From: Mycolicibacterium boenickei | GTDB taxonomy: Bacteria > Actinomycetota > Actinomycetes > Mycobacteriales > Mycobacteriaceae | NCBI RefSeq assembly: GCF_010731295.1 | Contig: NZ_AP022579.1 | Location: forward strand, 2,852,001-2,916,000 | Direction: 5' to 3' | DNA: 64,000 nucleotides | Shown here: one piece after another, positions 47,128 through 56,064 of the stretch | How positions within the stretch are numbered: the first letter of the stretch is position 1 | Layout: each line of letters begins with the position of its first letter | The notes under the pieces: model-generated | Database searches by the model: none | Seen by the model: the letters and a program-made list of their open reading frames with translations, nothing else | What the model was told of the DNA's origin: nothing | Program-made: the position numbers and the translations under genes

Positions 47128-47183
47128 CGAGTGTGCGTACAGATCGCATTTTCGTGAGAATTCGCGATCTGTACGCACACTCG
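47128..47183. repeat. Intergenic palindromic element, family A (copy 2, perfect)
   Basis: CGAGTGTGCGTACAGATCGC pairs perfectly with the 20 bases at 47164-47183 around a 16-base loop containing TTTTCGTGAGAAT. It fills the gap between the convergent DUF5302-like and acyltransferase genes. This is the most symmetric of the three copies. Confidence 0.9.
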
Positions 47184-47208
47184 ATGCTTTCTGTGCCGTG
47201 TCGAGGGC

Positions 47209-48540
47209 TCAGTCGCGGGCCAGCGCCCGGGCTGCGACGAGTGCGGCCAGCATGACCGCCACGCAGTACACACCCTGATCCTTCAGACCCCAGGCCACCG
47301 AGGTCAGGGTGGCCGCACCCGCCACGCAGAGCAGCAGACCCACCGCCGCACTGCGGATTCCGGTGCTGGTCACGGCACCGCCATCCCACAGCGGCAGCGG
47401 ATTGTTCTCCAGCGGGCGCAGCACTGTGAACGCGATCGCGACCAGCCCGGCCATCAAGGCCAATTGCAGCACCGACAGGGCGACGAACCCGGGTGACGAC
47501 GGGTCGTAGCGGTCGGCGCCCAGGTAGTCGAACACCAGGTGCAGGCCCAGCAGCAGCGGCATGTGCCACAGGTACAGCGTCATCGCCCCGGAGTTGCCGA
47601 TCGCGGTCAGCCACCACACCCGCGGCCGCTGCGCCCACCGGTTGACGGCGGGGGCGGCGGCAATCGCGAACGCGCACATCATGATTGCGTGGCCGGCCAG
47701 CAGCAGTGACGGCGGTGTCATGTTCTTCAGGTGCTGGGTCTCGATGCCGACCAGGCTCAGCTCGTACGGGCCGAAGTAGAGCAGGGCCAGGTTCACGCCG
47801 AGCATCCCCAGCCCGACCTTGAGCGCGGCGCTGCTGGACAGCAGGCTGCGGCGGTAGGCCACACCGAACACACCGGGGATCAACCACACCACGGTGTTGA
47901 GGTAGCCCAGCGAGGCGTAGCCGGCTTGGTCTACGGTAATCCGGACAAAGTCGATCACGGCGATGAACGCGTACGTGCCGATGATCGCGCCGGCCATCTG
48001 CGCGGTCGTGGTGATGCGGGCCAGCAGCGGCACCGCCGCCAGCACCAGGACGTAGGCGCCGAGGAACCACAGCAGCTGGATGGAGATCCCGGCGACGGGC
48101 TCATAGACATGTTCGGGCAGAACGAACCGCAACACCGCCAGCGCCGCGGTCCAGAAGGTCAGGTAGTAGAACACCGGCCGGTACAGCCGGGTGCAGCGCT
48201 TGAGCAGCCAGCCGCCCCAGGATGAGCCGGGCCGCCAGGACTGCACGGACGCCGCGACCCCGGCGAAGAAGAACAGCGGCATGATCTGGAACACCCAGGT
48301 CAGCGCCTGGAAGACGGTGGATTCCGTGAGCAGGTTGCTCCAGATGAACACGTCGTCGCGGATGGTGCTGGTGGCCATGACGGTGTGGCCGAACACCACA
48401 CCGATCAGCGAGACGATCCGGATGACGTCGATGGCCCGGTCCCGGTCGGCCGGGGTCTGGGCTTCCACCTCGGCGGGAGACGGGAACAGCCCGGCTTTCG
48501 CGGGGACTGTCGGGGAAGCTGTGTCAGCAGCAACGGTCAT
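47209..48540 (-). CDS. Acyltransferase-3 family membrane protein
   Basis: The 443-residue protein has ten or more transmembrane helices and the acyltransferase-3 motifs RDRAIDVIRIVSLIGVVFGH (catalytic His) and RLYRPVFYYL with conserved arginines. Such enzymes O-acylate exported sugars, lipids or cell-wall polymers. A cytoplasmic N-terminal tail of about 40 residues rich in Ala and Pro precedes the first helix. TAGCGT ends 7 bases before the ATG. It lies 35 bases after the MFS start-side region on the same strand but appears to have its own promoter. The acceptor molecule is unknown. Confidence 0.87.
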   Translation of the reverse strand: MTVAADTASPTVPAKAGLFPSPAEVEAQTPADRDRAIDVIRIVSLIGVVFGHTVMATSTIRDDVFIWSNLLTESTVFQALTWVFQIMPLFFFAGVAASVQSWRPGSSWGGWLLKRCTRLYRPVFYYLTFWTAALAVLRFVLPEHVYEPVAGISIQLLWFLGAYVLVLAAVPLLARITTTAQMAGAIIGTYAFIAVIDFVRITVDQAGYASLGYLNTVVWLIPGVFGVAYRRSLLSSSAALKVGLGMLGVNLALLYFGPYELSLVGIETQHLKNMTPPSLLLAGHAIMMCAFAIAAAPAVNRWAQRPRVWWLTAIGNSGAMTLYLWHMPLLLGLHLVFDYLGADRYDPSSPGFVALSVLQLALMAGLVAIAFTVLRPLENNPLPLWDGGAVTSTGIRSAAVGLLLCVAGAATLTSVAWGLKDQGVYCVAVMLAALVAARALARD

Positions 48541-48575
48541 GGCTAGAACGCTATGGCCCCGCGGCTGCGTAGTCC

Positions 48576-49766
48576 CTAGGTAGAAGCACTCAACTTCTCC
48601 CGGGCCTCGGCGACCAGGATGGCGGCGAGGCAGCCCGCGGCGAGTACCGCGACTCCGATCGCGAACGTCACTCCTGCGGTCCGTAGGCCCAGCGCTTGAG
48701 CGGCCAGGCCCTCGCCGATCACCGGCAGCGAGATTGCGACATAGGCGACGACGAAATACGTGGAGCTGACCTCGGCCCGACGCTGAGCCGGAGCACGATC
48801 GACGACTGCGGCCAGGCCTCGGCTGAAACTCATGCCCTGGCCGATGCCGGATACCACCGCCGCCGCGATCAGGCCGGGCAGCGAGGAAAAATACAGGGCC
48901 GCAGTCAGAATCATCATGCCCGCGATCAGCAGCCCGCACCCGACCGCGACTGCCCGCTCGGCGACCATCCGGTTCGCGACGACCTGGGTCAATGCCGAGG
49001 CTGCGAAGATCGAGCACGCGATCGCGCCGGCCACCGCATGGTTGCCGATGCCGATCACCGTCGACAGGAACGACGGCGCGACAGCGGTGAACAGCCCCGT
49101 CACCGCGAACCCGGCGAAGGCCGCCAGGGCAGCGATGACGAAAACCGTCCGCACCTCGGCGGGTACCGACAGGCGCTGCAGTCCGATCCGGCCGGTATGC
49201 GCCGAGGTCTCCGGAACGATCAGCACCGCGATCCCGGCCAACACCGCCAGCCCGATATGTACGAGGAACGGCAGGTATAGCGGCTCGGGCGCCCATTGCA
49301 CCAGCAGACCCGCCAGCAGCGGCCCGGCGCCGAGGCCGCCGATGTTGGCGACGGTGGCGACCGCCGCGGCACGGGTACGCCACGCAGGCGGGGCGGCCTC
49401 GATGACCGCCGCGGTGGCGGTTCCGGTGAACAGCCCCGCCGACAGGCCGGACAGCAGCCGCCCGATCAGCAGCACCGGCACGGAGTCGGCGACCAGGAAC
49501 ACTGCCGCGCTGGCCAGGGCCGCTGCCACGCCGGCGAACAGCATGGGCCGCCGGCCGACGGCGTCCGACCAGCGGCCGAACACGAGCAGCGCGAACAGCA
49601 CGCCGCCGGCGTATGTGGCGTAGATGACCGTCGTGGTGAGCACAGCGAAATGCATGCGGTCGGCGTAGAGCGCGTACATCGGGGTGGGCAGCGTGGTGCC
49701 CACCATGATCGCGGCGAACGCGTACGCGAGGAGCGGAAAGGCGAAACGCCCCCGGGAGTTGGGCAT
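48576..49766 (-). CDS. MFS transporter
   Basis: The 396-residue protein has 12 hydrophobic segments and the MFS motif A GRWSDAVGRRPML between helices 2 and 3, with PAWRTRAAAVATVANIGG at helix 5, as in drug and sugar efflux families. Its ATG sits in the loop of an 11-bp-stem hairpin and no good Shine-Dalgarno is visible. Helix 1 begins at about residue 8, so a start much further downstream is not possible. The gene is downstream of the symporter operon on the same strand (41 bases after its stop). Confidence 0.84.
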   Translation of the reverse strand: MPNSRGRFAFPLLAYAFAAIMVGTTLPTPMYALYADRMHFAVLTTTVIYATYAGGVLFALLVFGRWSDAVGRRPMLFAGVAAALASAAVFLVADSVPVLLIGRLLSGLSAGLFTGTATAAVIEAAPPAWRTRAAAVATVANIGGLGAGPLLAGLLVQWAPEPLYLPFLVHIGLAVLAGIAVLIVPETSAHTGRIGLQRLSVPAEVRTVFVIAALAAFAGFAVTGLFTAVAPSFLSTVIGIGNHAVAGAIACSIFAASALTQVVANRMVAERAVAVGCGLLIAGMMILTAALYFSSLPGLIAAAVVSGIGQGMSFSRGLAAVVDRAPAQRRAEVSSTYFVVAYVAISLPVIGEGLAAQALGLRTAGVTFAIGVAVLAAGCLAAILVAEAREKLSAST

Positions 49767-49791
49767 GTGCCATTGAAACGTCCCGGGGGCG
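49747..49791 (-). other. Hairpin enclosing the MFS start codon
   Basis: CGCCCCCGGGA and TCCCGGGGGCG are perfect 11-base complements separated by 23 bases that contain the MFS ATG. On the minus strand the stem is followed by TTTCGCC. It could end symporter transcription, act as an attenuator, or mask the translation start of the MFS gene. Confidence 0.6.
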
Positions 49792-49807
49792 CTCGAGCTT
49801 CCCTGCC

Positions 49808-51439
49808 CTAGTGCGCGACCGCCTTCTCGGCGCCCACCCCGGTCAGCGACCGGACTTCCATCTCGGCGTTGAGCTCGGCGTCCCCGGTGTCGGGTGAGGT
49901 GAGCGTGCCGATGATGCCGAGCGCGAATGCCAGCGGGATGGACACGATGCCCGGGTTGGCCAGCGGGAAGAAATCGAAGTCCGCCCCGGGGATCATTGCG
50001 GTCTTGCTGCCCGACACGGCAGGGGAGAACACGATCAGCACGATGGTCGAGATCAGACCGCCGTACATGCTCCACAGTGCGCCGCGGGTGTTGAACCGCT
50101 TCCAGTACAGCGAGTACAGGATCGTCGGCAGGTTGGCCGCGGCTGCCACGGCGAACGCCAGGGCCACCAGGAACGCCACGTTCTGACCGTTGGCCAGGAT
50201 GCCCAACCCGATCGCGAACACCCCGAGCACAACTGCGGTGATCCGCGATACCCGCACCTGCTCGTCCTCGGTCACCTTGTGCGACTTGAGCACTGAGGCA
50301 TAGATGTCGTGGGCAAACGAGGCCGACGCCGTGATGGTCAGGCCGGCCACGACCGCGAGGATCGTCGCGAACGCCACCGCCGAGATGACCCCGAGCAGGA
50401 TCACCCCGCCGAGTTCGAACGCCAGCAGCGGGGCCGCGGAGTTCACCCCTCCGGCCGCGCCGAGGATCCGGTCGGGCCCCACCAGTGCGGCCGCGCCGTA
50501 ACCGAGCACCAGGGTGAACAGGTAGAAGGCGCCGATCAGCGCGATCGCCCAGACCACCGAGCGCCGAGCCTCTTTCGCGGTGGGCACGGTGTAGAAGCGC
50601 ATCAGCACGTGCGGCAGGCCCGCGGTGCCGAGCACCAGCGCCAGCGCCAGCGAGATGAAGTTGATCTGTGAGGTGAGTGATCCGCCGTACTGTGCGCCCG
50701 GGGCCAGCACGTCGCGGCTGGACACACCCTTGGTGGTGGCCTCGGAGATCGCCGATTGTGCGGAGCCCAGGATCTCGGAGAAGTTCAGCCCGAACTTGCT
50801 CAGCACCATCACGGTCATCAGGGCGGCGCCGGCGATCAGCAGCACGGCCTTGATGATCTGCACCCACGTGGTGCCCTTCATGCCGCCGACCAGTACGTAG
50901 ACGATCATCAGGATGCCGACGACGGCGATCACGATCGACTGTCCGGCCCGGCTGTTGACGTCGAGCAGGAGCGCGACCAGGCCGCCGGCCCCGGCCATCT
51001 GGGCCAGTAGGTAGAACAGCGACACGGTCAGTGTCGAGATGGCCGCGGCCAACCGGACCGGACGCTGCTTGAGCCGGAAGCTCAGCACGTCGGCCATGGT
51101 GAATTTGCCGGTGTTGCGGAGTAATTCGGCCACCAGCAGCAGGGCCACCAGCCAGGCGACCAGGAAGCCGATGGAGTAGAGGAACCCGTCGTAGCCGTAG
51201 ACGGCGATGGCACCGGCGATGCCGAGGAAGCTGGCCGCCGACAGGTAGTCACCGGCGATGGCGATGCCGTTCTGCGGGCCGGAGAAGCCGCGGCCACCGG
51301 TGAAGAACTCGTCGGCGGTGGCGTTGCGCTTGCTCGCCTTGATCACCACGACCATCGTGACGACGACGAACAAGCTGAAGATGCCGATGTTGGCCGCGGG
51401 GTTGCCGACGGTTTCGGCGGCAAGTGTCGTGATGGTCAT
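49808..51439 (-). CDS. Sodium:solute symporter, acetate/monocarboxylate (ActP/MctC-like)
   Basis: The 543-residue protein has 13 transmembrane segments of the SSS family and strong ActP features: TADEFFTGGRGFSGPQNGIAIAGDYLSAASFLG after helix 1, GTAGLPHVLMRFYTVPTAKEARRS in the centre, and a cytoplasmic tail. ActP/MctC carriers import acetate, pyruvate or propionate with sodium or protons. ATG start, overlapped by the upstream DUF485 gene. It lies in the same run of minus-strand genes as a LytS/LytTR system and a second symporter. It is the more canonical of the two symporters. Confidence 0.93.
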   Translation of the reverse strand: MTITTLAAETVGNPAANIGIFSLFVVVTMVVVIKASKRNATADEFFTGGRGFSGPQNGIAIAGDYLSAASFLGIAGAIAVYGYDGFLYSIGFLVAWLVALLLVAELLRNTGKFTMADVLSFRLKQRPVRLAAAISTLTVSLFYLLAQMAGAGGLVALLLDVNSRAGQSIVIAVVGILMIVYVLVGGMKGTTWVQIIKAVLLIAGAALMTVMVLSKFGLNFSEILGSAQSAISEATTKGVSSRDVLAPGAQYGGSLTSQINFISLALALVLGTAGLPHVLMRFYTVPTAKEARRSVVWAIALIGAFYLFTLVLGYGAAALVGPDRILGAAGGVNSAAPLLAFELGGVILLGVISAVAFATILAVVAGLTITASASFAHDIYASVLKSHKVTEDEQVRVSRITAVVLGVFAIGLGILANGQNVAFLVALAFAVAAAANLPTILYSLYWKRFNTRGALWSMYGGLISTIVLIVFSPAVSGSKTAMIPGADFDFFPLANPGIVSIPLAFALGIIGTLTSPDTGDAELNAEMEVRSLTGVGAEKAVAH

Positions 51440-51780
51440 CGGGTGCCTTCCAGCTCTTCGCGGATGGCGGTGGCGCGCGGGTCGAGCTCCTTGTTGGCGA
51501 AGCGCACGTACAACCCGGTGATCAGGAACGTGGTCAGGAACTGGCCCAGCCCGATCAGTAGACCGACGTTGATGTTGCCGAACACCCGGATGGCCATGAA
51601 GTCATGGGCGAACGCGCCGAGGGCGACGTAGAGCGCATACCAGAGCAGGAAGAACGCGGTCATGGGAAAGACGAAGCGGCGCAACCTGGTACGCAGCTCC
51701 TGGAATTCGGGGCTGGCCTGCATGGCGAGGAACTGCTCCCCGGTGGGGGCAACCCTCTCGGGAAGGTCTATTTCGGGCAC
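51436..51780 (-). CDS. DUF485 membrane protein, symporter partner
   Basis: The 114-residue protein has two transmembrane helices (about residues 38-58 and 72-94) separated by a short loop and carries the DUF485 pattern LRTRLRRFVFPMTAFFLLWYALYV. DUF485 proteins (YjcH in E. coli) are encoded with ActP and are thought to assist it. AGGAG with 6-base spacing precedes its GTG. The stop overlaps the symporter start by 4 bases (ATGA), so the two are coupled. The 148-base gap upstream separates it from the second symporter and may hold a promoter. Confidence 0.9.
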   Translation of the reverse strand: MPEIDLPERVAPTGEQFLAMQASPEFQELRTRLRRFVFPMTAFFLLWYALYVALGAFAHDFMAIRVFGNINVGLLIGLGQFLTTFLITGLYVRFANKELDPRATAIREELEGTR

Positions 51781-51909
51781 CGAGGGCTCCTGACAGTTGG
51801 CTGGGTGTCGGTTGGGAACTGAACCTAATTGAGAGGTGGGTCACACAGGAGTGGTATCGCTGTTGATACGCCGAATCCGGCCATCGCTGCGCCGAGCGGT
51901 CGGTCGGCG

Positions 51910-51935
51910 GGGCTGAGCGGCAGGAGGCTCAGCCC
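51910..51935. terminator. Hairpin at the end of the second symporter gene
   Basis: GGGCTGAGC and GCTCAGCCC form a perfect 9-bp stem with an 8-base loop. It includes the stop codon of the second symporter. There is no U-run, so it may be a processing or stability element rather than an efficient terminator. Confidence 0.45.
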
Positions 51936-53659
51936 GCGGGCACCCGCTCGACGCCCAGGCCCAGGCGCTCGGGCACATGCATGCGCGCGAAGATCTGCGC
52001 GACGCCGGGGGTTGGCTTGGTGAACAGGCTGATGACGATCATCGTGAGGAAGGCGATCGGCACGCTGACCGCCGCCGGGTAGCCCACCATCACCGCGGGC
52101 CAACCACCGAGCACCGCGTCGTCGACGCCGCCGGTGATCGCCACCAGCACCGCGCCGCCGCACACGCAGCCGCCGACCACGAGCCCACACGCCGCGCCGA
52201 CCACCGTCAGACCGCGCCACCAGATCCCGAGCACCAGCAACGGACACAGCGTGGACGCGGCGACCGCGAAGGCCAATCCGACGCTGCGGGACAGCTCCAG
52301 CCCGGACACCAACAGCGACAACGGAATCGGGATCAGCCCGCCGGCCACCGCGGCGATCCGGAAATCGCGCACCCGGCCGCGCAGCACATCGGTGGCCAGC
52401 GCGCCGGCGATGCTGATCAGCAACCCCGACGAGGTGGCCAGGAACGCCGCGATGGCCCCGGCGGCCACCAGGGCGGCCAGCAGCTGGCCGCCGATTCCGC
52501 CGACCGCCGCGCCCGGTGCCAAAAGCACTGCGGCGTCGGCGGTTCCGGTGATCAGCAGTTGTGGGACATACAACCGGGAGAACACCCCGAGCAGGATCGG
52601 GAAGAAGTAGAACACCGACAGCAGCGCCACCACTGCGAGCGCGGTGCGCCGGGCGGCCCGCCCGTCCGGATTGGTGTAGAACCGGACCAGCACGTGCGGC
52701 AGACCCATGGTGCCCAGGAATGTCGCGACGATGATGGACAGCACCTGATAGAGCGGATGTCCGCCGCCCAGTCCGCCGCCCGAGGCGATCCACTCGCTGC
52801 CGGTGCCCGGGGTGCCCGCCACCACCGGTGTGGCCGCACCCGCTGCCAGCGTCAGCGTGGTGCCCGTGCCGAGGGTGTGCTGCCCGGGTGCGGCGATCCG
52901 CGCGGATTCCACGTGGTGTCCGTCGAGATCGCCGGACACGGTGATGCCTGCGGGTTCGATCACCTGGACCACGACGGGGGTGTCGATCTGCACGGTGGTC
53001 TGCTGCTGCACCGTCGGTGGTAGCGGACCGCCCAATTCGCCGCGGTCGCTGATGAACAACCCCAGCAGCGCCAACGCCGGAACCGCGATGGCGGTGAGCT
53101 TGAGCCAGTACTGGAACGCCTGGACGAACGTGATCGACCGCATGCCACCGGCGACCACGTTGGTGATGACGATCGCGGCGACCAGCACCGGACCCACCCA
53201 GACAGGAACGCCCAGAAGCGTTTTCAGGGCCAGACCGGCACCCTGGTACTGCGGGGCCAGATAGAACAGGCAGATCACCACGACGACGAGCATGGCGACC
53301 TTGCGCAGCCGGGCCGAGCCGAGCCGGAACTCGGCGAAGTCGGGGACGGTGTAGGCCCCGGAGCGGCGCAGGGGTGCGGCCACGAACAGCAACACGCCCA
53401 GGTAGCCCGCGGTGAAGCCGACGGGGTACCACAGCGCGTCGGCGCCGTATTTCGCGATCAGTCCGGCCACCCCGAGAAATGATGCAGCCGAGAGGTATTC
53501 ACCGGAGATCGCGGCGGCATTCCACTGTGGTCCGACGCTGCGGGAGGCCACCAGGAAGTCGGAGGTGGTGCGCGACAACCGGACGCCGTAAGCGCCGATG
53601 GCGATGGTGGCCACCACGGCGGCCAGCAGGGCGGCAGCGGTCAGCGGGGCGCCGGTCAT
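51929..53659 (-). CDS. Sodium:solute symporter, ActP-like, with long extracytoplasmic insert
   Basis: The 576-residue SSS-family protein shares the ActP signature (SDFLVASRSVGPQWNAAAISGEYLSAASFLG, GTMGLPHVLVRFYTNPDGRAARR). Between helices 6 and 7 it has an insert of about 95 residues (roughly 207-300) rich in Thr, Val, Gly and Pro, absent from the neighbouring symporter, which may form a small external domain. It probably carries a short organic acid. ATG overlaps the stop of the upstream membrane protein gene. It is in one run with the two-component system. Confidence 0.9.
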   Translation of the reverse strand: MTGAPLTAAALLAAVVATIAIGAYGVRLSRTTSDFLVASRSVGPQWNAAAISGEYLSAASFLGVAGLIAKYGADALWYPVGFTAGYLGVLLFVAAPLRRSGAYTVPDFAEFRLGSARLRKVAMLVVVVICLFYLAPQYQGAGLALKTLLGVPVWVGPVLVAAIVITNVVAGGMRSITFVQAFQYWLKLTAIAVPALALLGLFISDRGELGGPLPPTVQQQTTVQIDTPVVVQVIEPAGITVSGDLDGHHVESARIAAPGQHTLGTGTTLTLAAGAATPVVAGTPGTGSEWIASGGGLGGGHPLYQVLSIIVATFLGTMGLPHVLVRFYTNPDGRAARRTALAVVALLSVFYFFPILLGVFSRLYVPQLLITGTADAAVLLAPGAAVGGIGGQLLAALVAAGAIAAFLATSSGLLISIAGALATDVLRGRVRDFRIAAVAGGLIPIPLSLLVSGLELSRSVGLAFAVAASTLCPLLVLGIWWRGLTVVGAACGLVVGGCVCGGAVLVAITGGVDDAVLGGWPAVMVGYPAAVSVPIAFLTMIVISLFTKPTPGVAQIFARMHVPERLGLGVERVPAG

Positions 53660-54030
53660 GGTTCGCTGTCGACGACCCGGACGAAGTCCCGTTCGCCTTG
53701 TTCGGCCAGCCGCACATACAGCCGCCCCACGCCGTACAGCAGCGGGTAGAGCAGCCCGGCCAGGATCAGCCAGTTGAGCCGGATCCCGAACACCGTGAGC
53801 GCGGCCAGATCTGGCACGGCGGAGTTGAGCACCACCAGCGCCACCACCACCGAGACGACGACCAGCGCCAGCCGCAACGCGAGACCGAGCTGGGTCCGCA
53901 CCAGACCGCGCACGAGCGCGTCGCCCACCTGCGTCTGCTCCTGGACCTCGATGCGGGTGCGCACCATGCGGGTGCCGCGGCGGTGGGCGAGGACGACGCG
54001 TTCACGCTGTGGAGCGGGCCGGTCACTCAT
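53656..54030 (-). CDS. Small membrane protein of the symporter operon, 124 aa
   Basis: The protein has a basic cytoplasmic N-terminus (about 45 residues, with RRGTRMVRTRIEVQEQTQ) and two transmembrane helices (about residues 50-72 and 80-102). The arrangement equals DUF485 proteins, though the sequence is more distant. It overlaps the response regulator gene by 8 bases and the second symporter by 4 bases, so it is probably the accessory subunit of that symporter. Its N-terminus is also the likely contact for the soluble regulator or carrier. Confidence 0.82.
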   Translation of the reverse strand: MSDRPAPQRERVVLAHRRGTRMVRTRIEVQEQTQVGDALVRGLVRTQLGLALRLALVVVSVVVALVVLNSAVPDLAALTVFGIRLNWLILAGLLYPLLYGVGRLYVRLAEQGERDFVRVVDSEP

Positions 54031-54820
54031 CGCTGCCCGCCGGTTTGAGAGAGCGCATCGGATCGCGGACCAGCCGGTCGCGCAGTTCCCGGGCCTGGCG
54101 TCGGCTCACCGGGAGTTCCACGGCGGGCGAGGTTCCGTTGGCCCGCAGCCGCACCAGCACCGCACCGTCGGACGTGCGTAGGCCGGTCACCTGTCGCAGC
54201 GACACCAGGTAGGACCGGTGGATCCGTTGAAATCCGTGGTCGCGCCAGCGGGTTTCCAAGGTGCTCAACGGGATTCGTACCAGGTGCGCCCCAGTGGACG
54301 AGTGCAGCCGGGCATAGTCACCCTCGGCTTCCACCCAGCCGATGCTGTCACGCGGCACCAGGTGGGTGATCCCGCCCAGTTCGGCGGGGACCACGTTCCA
54401 GTCCTGGTCCTCGGGCTGGGCCGGACCGGACGGTTCGGGTGCGGACCGGGGTGCCGCCGAGGCGACCCGGCGCACGGCCTCGTCCAGGCGGTTCTGCCGG
54501 ATCGGTTTGAGCAGATAGTCGACGGCGCCGACATCGAAGGCGGCCACCGCCTTGTCCTCGTGGGCGGTCACGAACACGACCGCCGGCGGGTTCGCGTAAT
54601 TGGCCAGTACCCCGGCCAATTCGATGCCGGAGAGCCCGGGCATGTTGATGTCGAGGAACACCGCGTCGATGGTGTGCTGGTTGAGTTCGCGGAGCGCCGT
54701 GGTGGCGTCGGAGGCGGTGTGCACCTCGCCGATGTCGGGGTGTCGACCCAGCAGGTAGGCCAGCTCGTCGAGGGCGGGTGCCTCGTCGTCCACGGCGAGC
54801 ACGGTCAGGTTGGTGCTCAT
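54023..54820 (-). CDS. LytTR-family response regulator
   Basis: The 265-residue protein has a receiver domain (residues about 5-120, with Asp11, Asp12, phosphoacceptor Asp57 in FLDINMPG and Lys105 in DYLLKPI) and a LytTR DNA-binding domain (about residues 155-255, with HRSYLVSLRQV). LytTR regulators bind paired direct repeats ahead of their targets. The start overlaps the kinase stop by 4 bases, so the two form one system. The obvious targets are the two symporter genes of the run, as BtsR and related regulators control pyruvate carriers. Confidence 0.93.
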   Translation of the reverse strand: MSTNLTVLAVDDEAPALDELAYLLGRHPDIGEVHTASDATTALRELNQHTIDAVFLDINMPGLSGIELAGVLANYANPPAVVFVTAHEDKAVAAFDVGAVDYLLKPIRQNRLDEAVRRVASAAPRSAPEPSGPAQPEDQDWNVVPAELGGITHLVPRDSIGWVEAEGDYARLHSSTGAHLVRIPLSTLETRWRDHGFQRIHRSYLVSLRQVTGLRTSDGAVLVRLRANGTSPAVELPVSRRQARELRDRLVRDPMRSLKPAGSDE

Positions 54821-56016
54821 GTGAACGCACCTCCGTCGGCTCGGACCCCTGAGCGGAACTTCGGCACGCGCATCACCACTTTCGTGCCCGCGCCGACCGC
54901 TGTCTCGACCACAAGACCGTAGTCGTTGCCGAATGCCGCGCGCAGCCGATGATCGACATTGGTCAGCCCGACATGGGCGGATTCGCCGGTGCGGTCGGCC
55001 AGCGCGTCACCGGGCCCCGCGCGCAGGGTGTCCGGATCCATGCCGGTGCCGTCGTCCTCGACGGTGATCACGCATTCGGTGCCTGCGTCGCGCGCGACGA
55101 TCTCCACCGATCCGCCGCCGTTACCGGCCAGCCCGTGCCGCACCGCGTTCTCGACCAGCGGTTGCAGCGCGAGAAACGGCACCACGACGTTGAGCACCTC
55201 GGGGGCCACCTGCAGCCGCACCTTCAGGTTGGTGCCGAAGCGGGCCCGCTCCAAGGTGAGATAGCGGTCGATGTTGCGCAGCTCGTCGGCCAGTGTCGTG
55301 TACTGCCCGGCCGCGCGGAACGAGTACCGGGTGAAGTCGGCGAATTCGAGGATCAGGTCACGGGCCCGGTCGGGGTCGGTGCGCACGAACGACGCAATCG
55401 TGTTGAGCGCGTTGTAGATGAAGTGCGGGCTGATCTGGGCGCGCAAGGCCAGCACCTCGGCCCGGTCCAGCCGGGCGCGCGACGCGTCGAGCTCGGCCAG
55501 CTCGAGCTGGCTGGCCGCGTAACGGGCCACTTCGCCGACCGCGCCGAGCATGCCGGGGCCGGGGCTGGCCGGGGCCAGTACGACGAGGGCGCCGAGCACC
55601 TCACCGCCTTCGGTCAGCAGAGGCTGGGCCAGCACCGCCGTCGAGCGTGCGGTGCGTAAGACGCGGCGCCCGGCGGTGATCGATTCCCGCGCGGTGTCGA
55701 CGCAGACGTCGACGGTGTCGGGCTGCCAGATCGCGTCGTCATCGTCGTCGTGCGCCAGCAGGGCGGCATCCTCGTCGTACAGGGCCAGCCCCGCGGTGCC
55801 CGTCAACTCCCGCAGGTACGGCGCGGCGGTCTGGGCAGATTCGGTATCCAGGCCCTGGCGCAGTGCGCGGGCCGCCTGAGCCGCCGTGTGCAGTGCGGCG
55901 TGCACGGCACGCTCGGTGGGGGTGGCCACCACTTTTCGGGTGCGCACGACGACGACGGCGGCGATCGCCGCCAGGATCAGCGCCAGGGCCAGCGCGACTG
56001 CAACCTCGCCGGACAT
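54817..56016 (-). CDS. LytS-type sensor histidine kinase
   Basis: The 399-residue kinase has one N-terminal transmembrane helix (about residues 4-25), a GAF-like domain (about 35-180), a His_kinase block with His198 in QISPHFIYNALNTIASF and an ATPase domain with ENAVRHGL and DDGTGMDPD. LytS and BtsS-type kinases normally have six transmembrane helices, so sensing here is probably cytoplasmic, through the GAF domain. It heads the operon with the response regulator. AAGGTTGG precedes the ATG. The stimulus is probably an organic acid or linked metabolite (inference). Confidence 0.92.
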   Translation of the reverse strand: MSGEVAVALALALILAAIAAVVVVRTRKVVATPTERAVHAALHTAAQAARALRQGLDTESAQTAAPYLRELTGTAGLALYDEDAALLAHDDDDDAIWQPDTVDVCVDTARESITAGRRVLRTARSTAVLAQPLLTEGGEVLGALVVLAPASPGPGMLGAVGEVARYAASQLELAELDASRARLDRAEVLALRAQISPHFIYNALNTIASFVRTDPDRARDLILEFADFTRYSFRAAGQYTTLADELRNIDRYLTLERARFGTNLKVRLQVAPEVLNVVVPFLALQPLVENAVRHGLAGNGGGSVEIVARDAGTECVITVEDDGTGMDPDTLRAGPGDALADRTGESAHVGLTNVDHRLRAAFGNDYGLVVETAVGAGTKVVMRVPKFRSGVRADGGAFT

Positions 56017-56064
56017 CGTGGGCCAACCTTAAATGGCTGCGCGGTGAAACCGCAGCTAGCTCAG

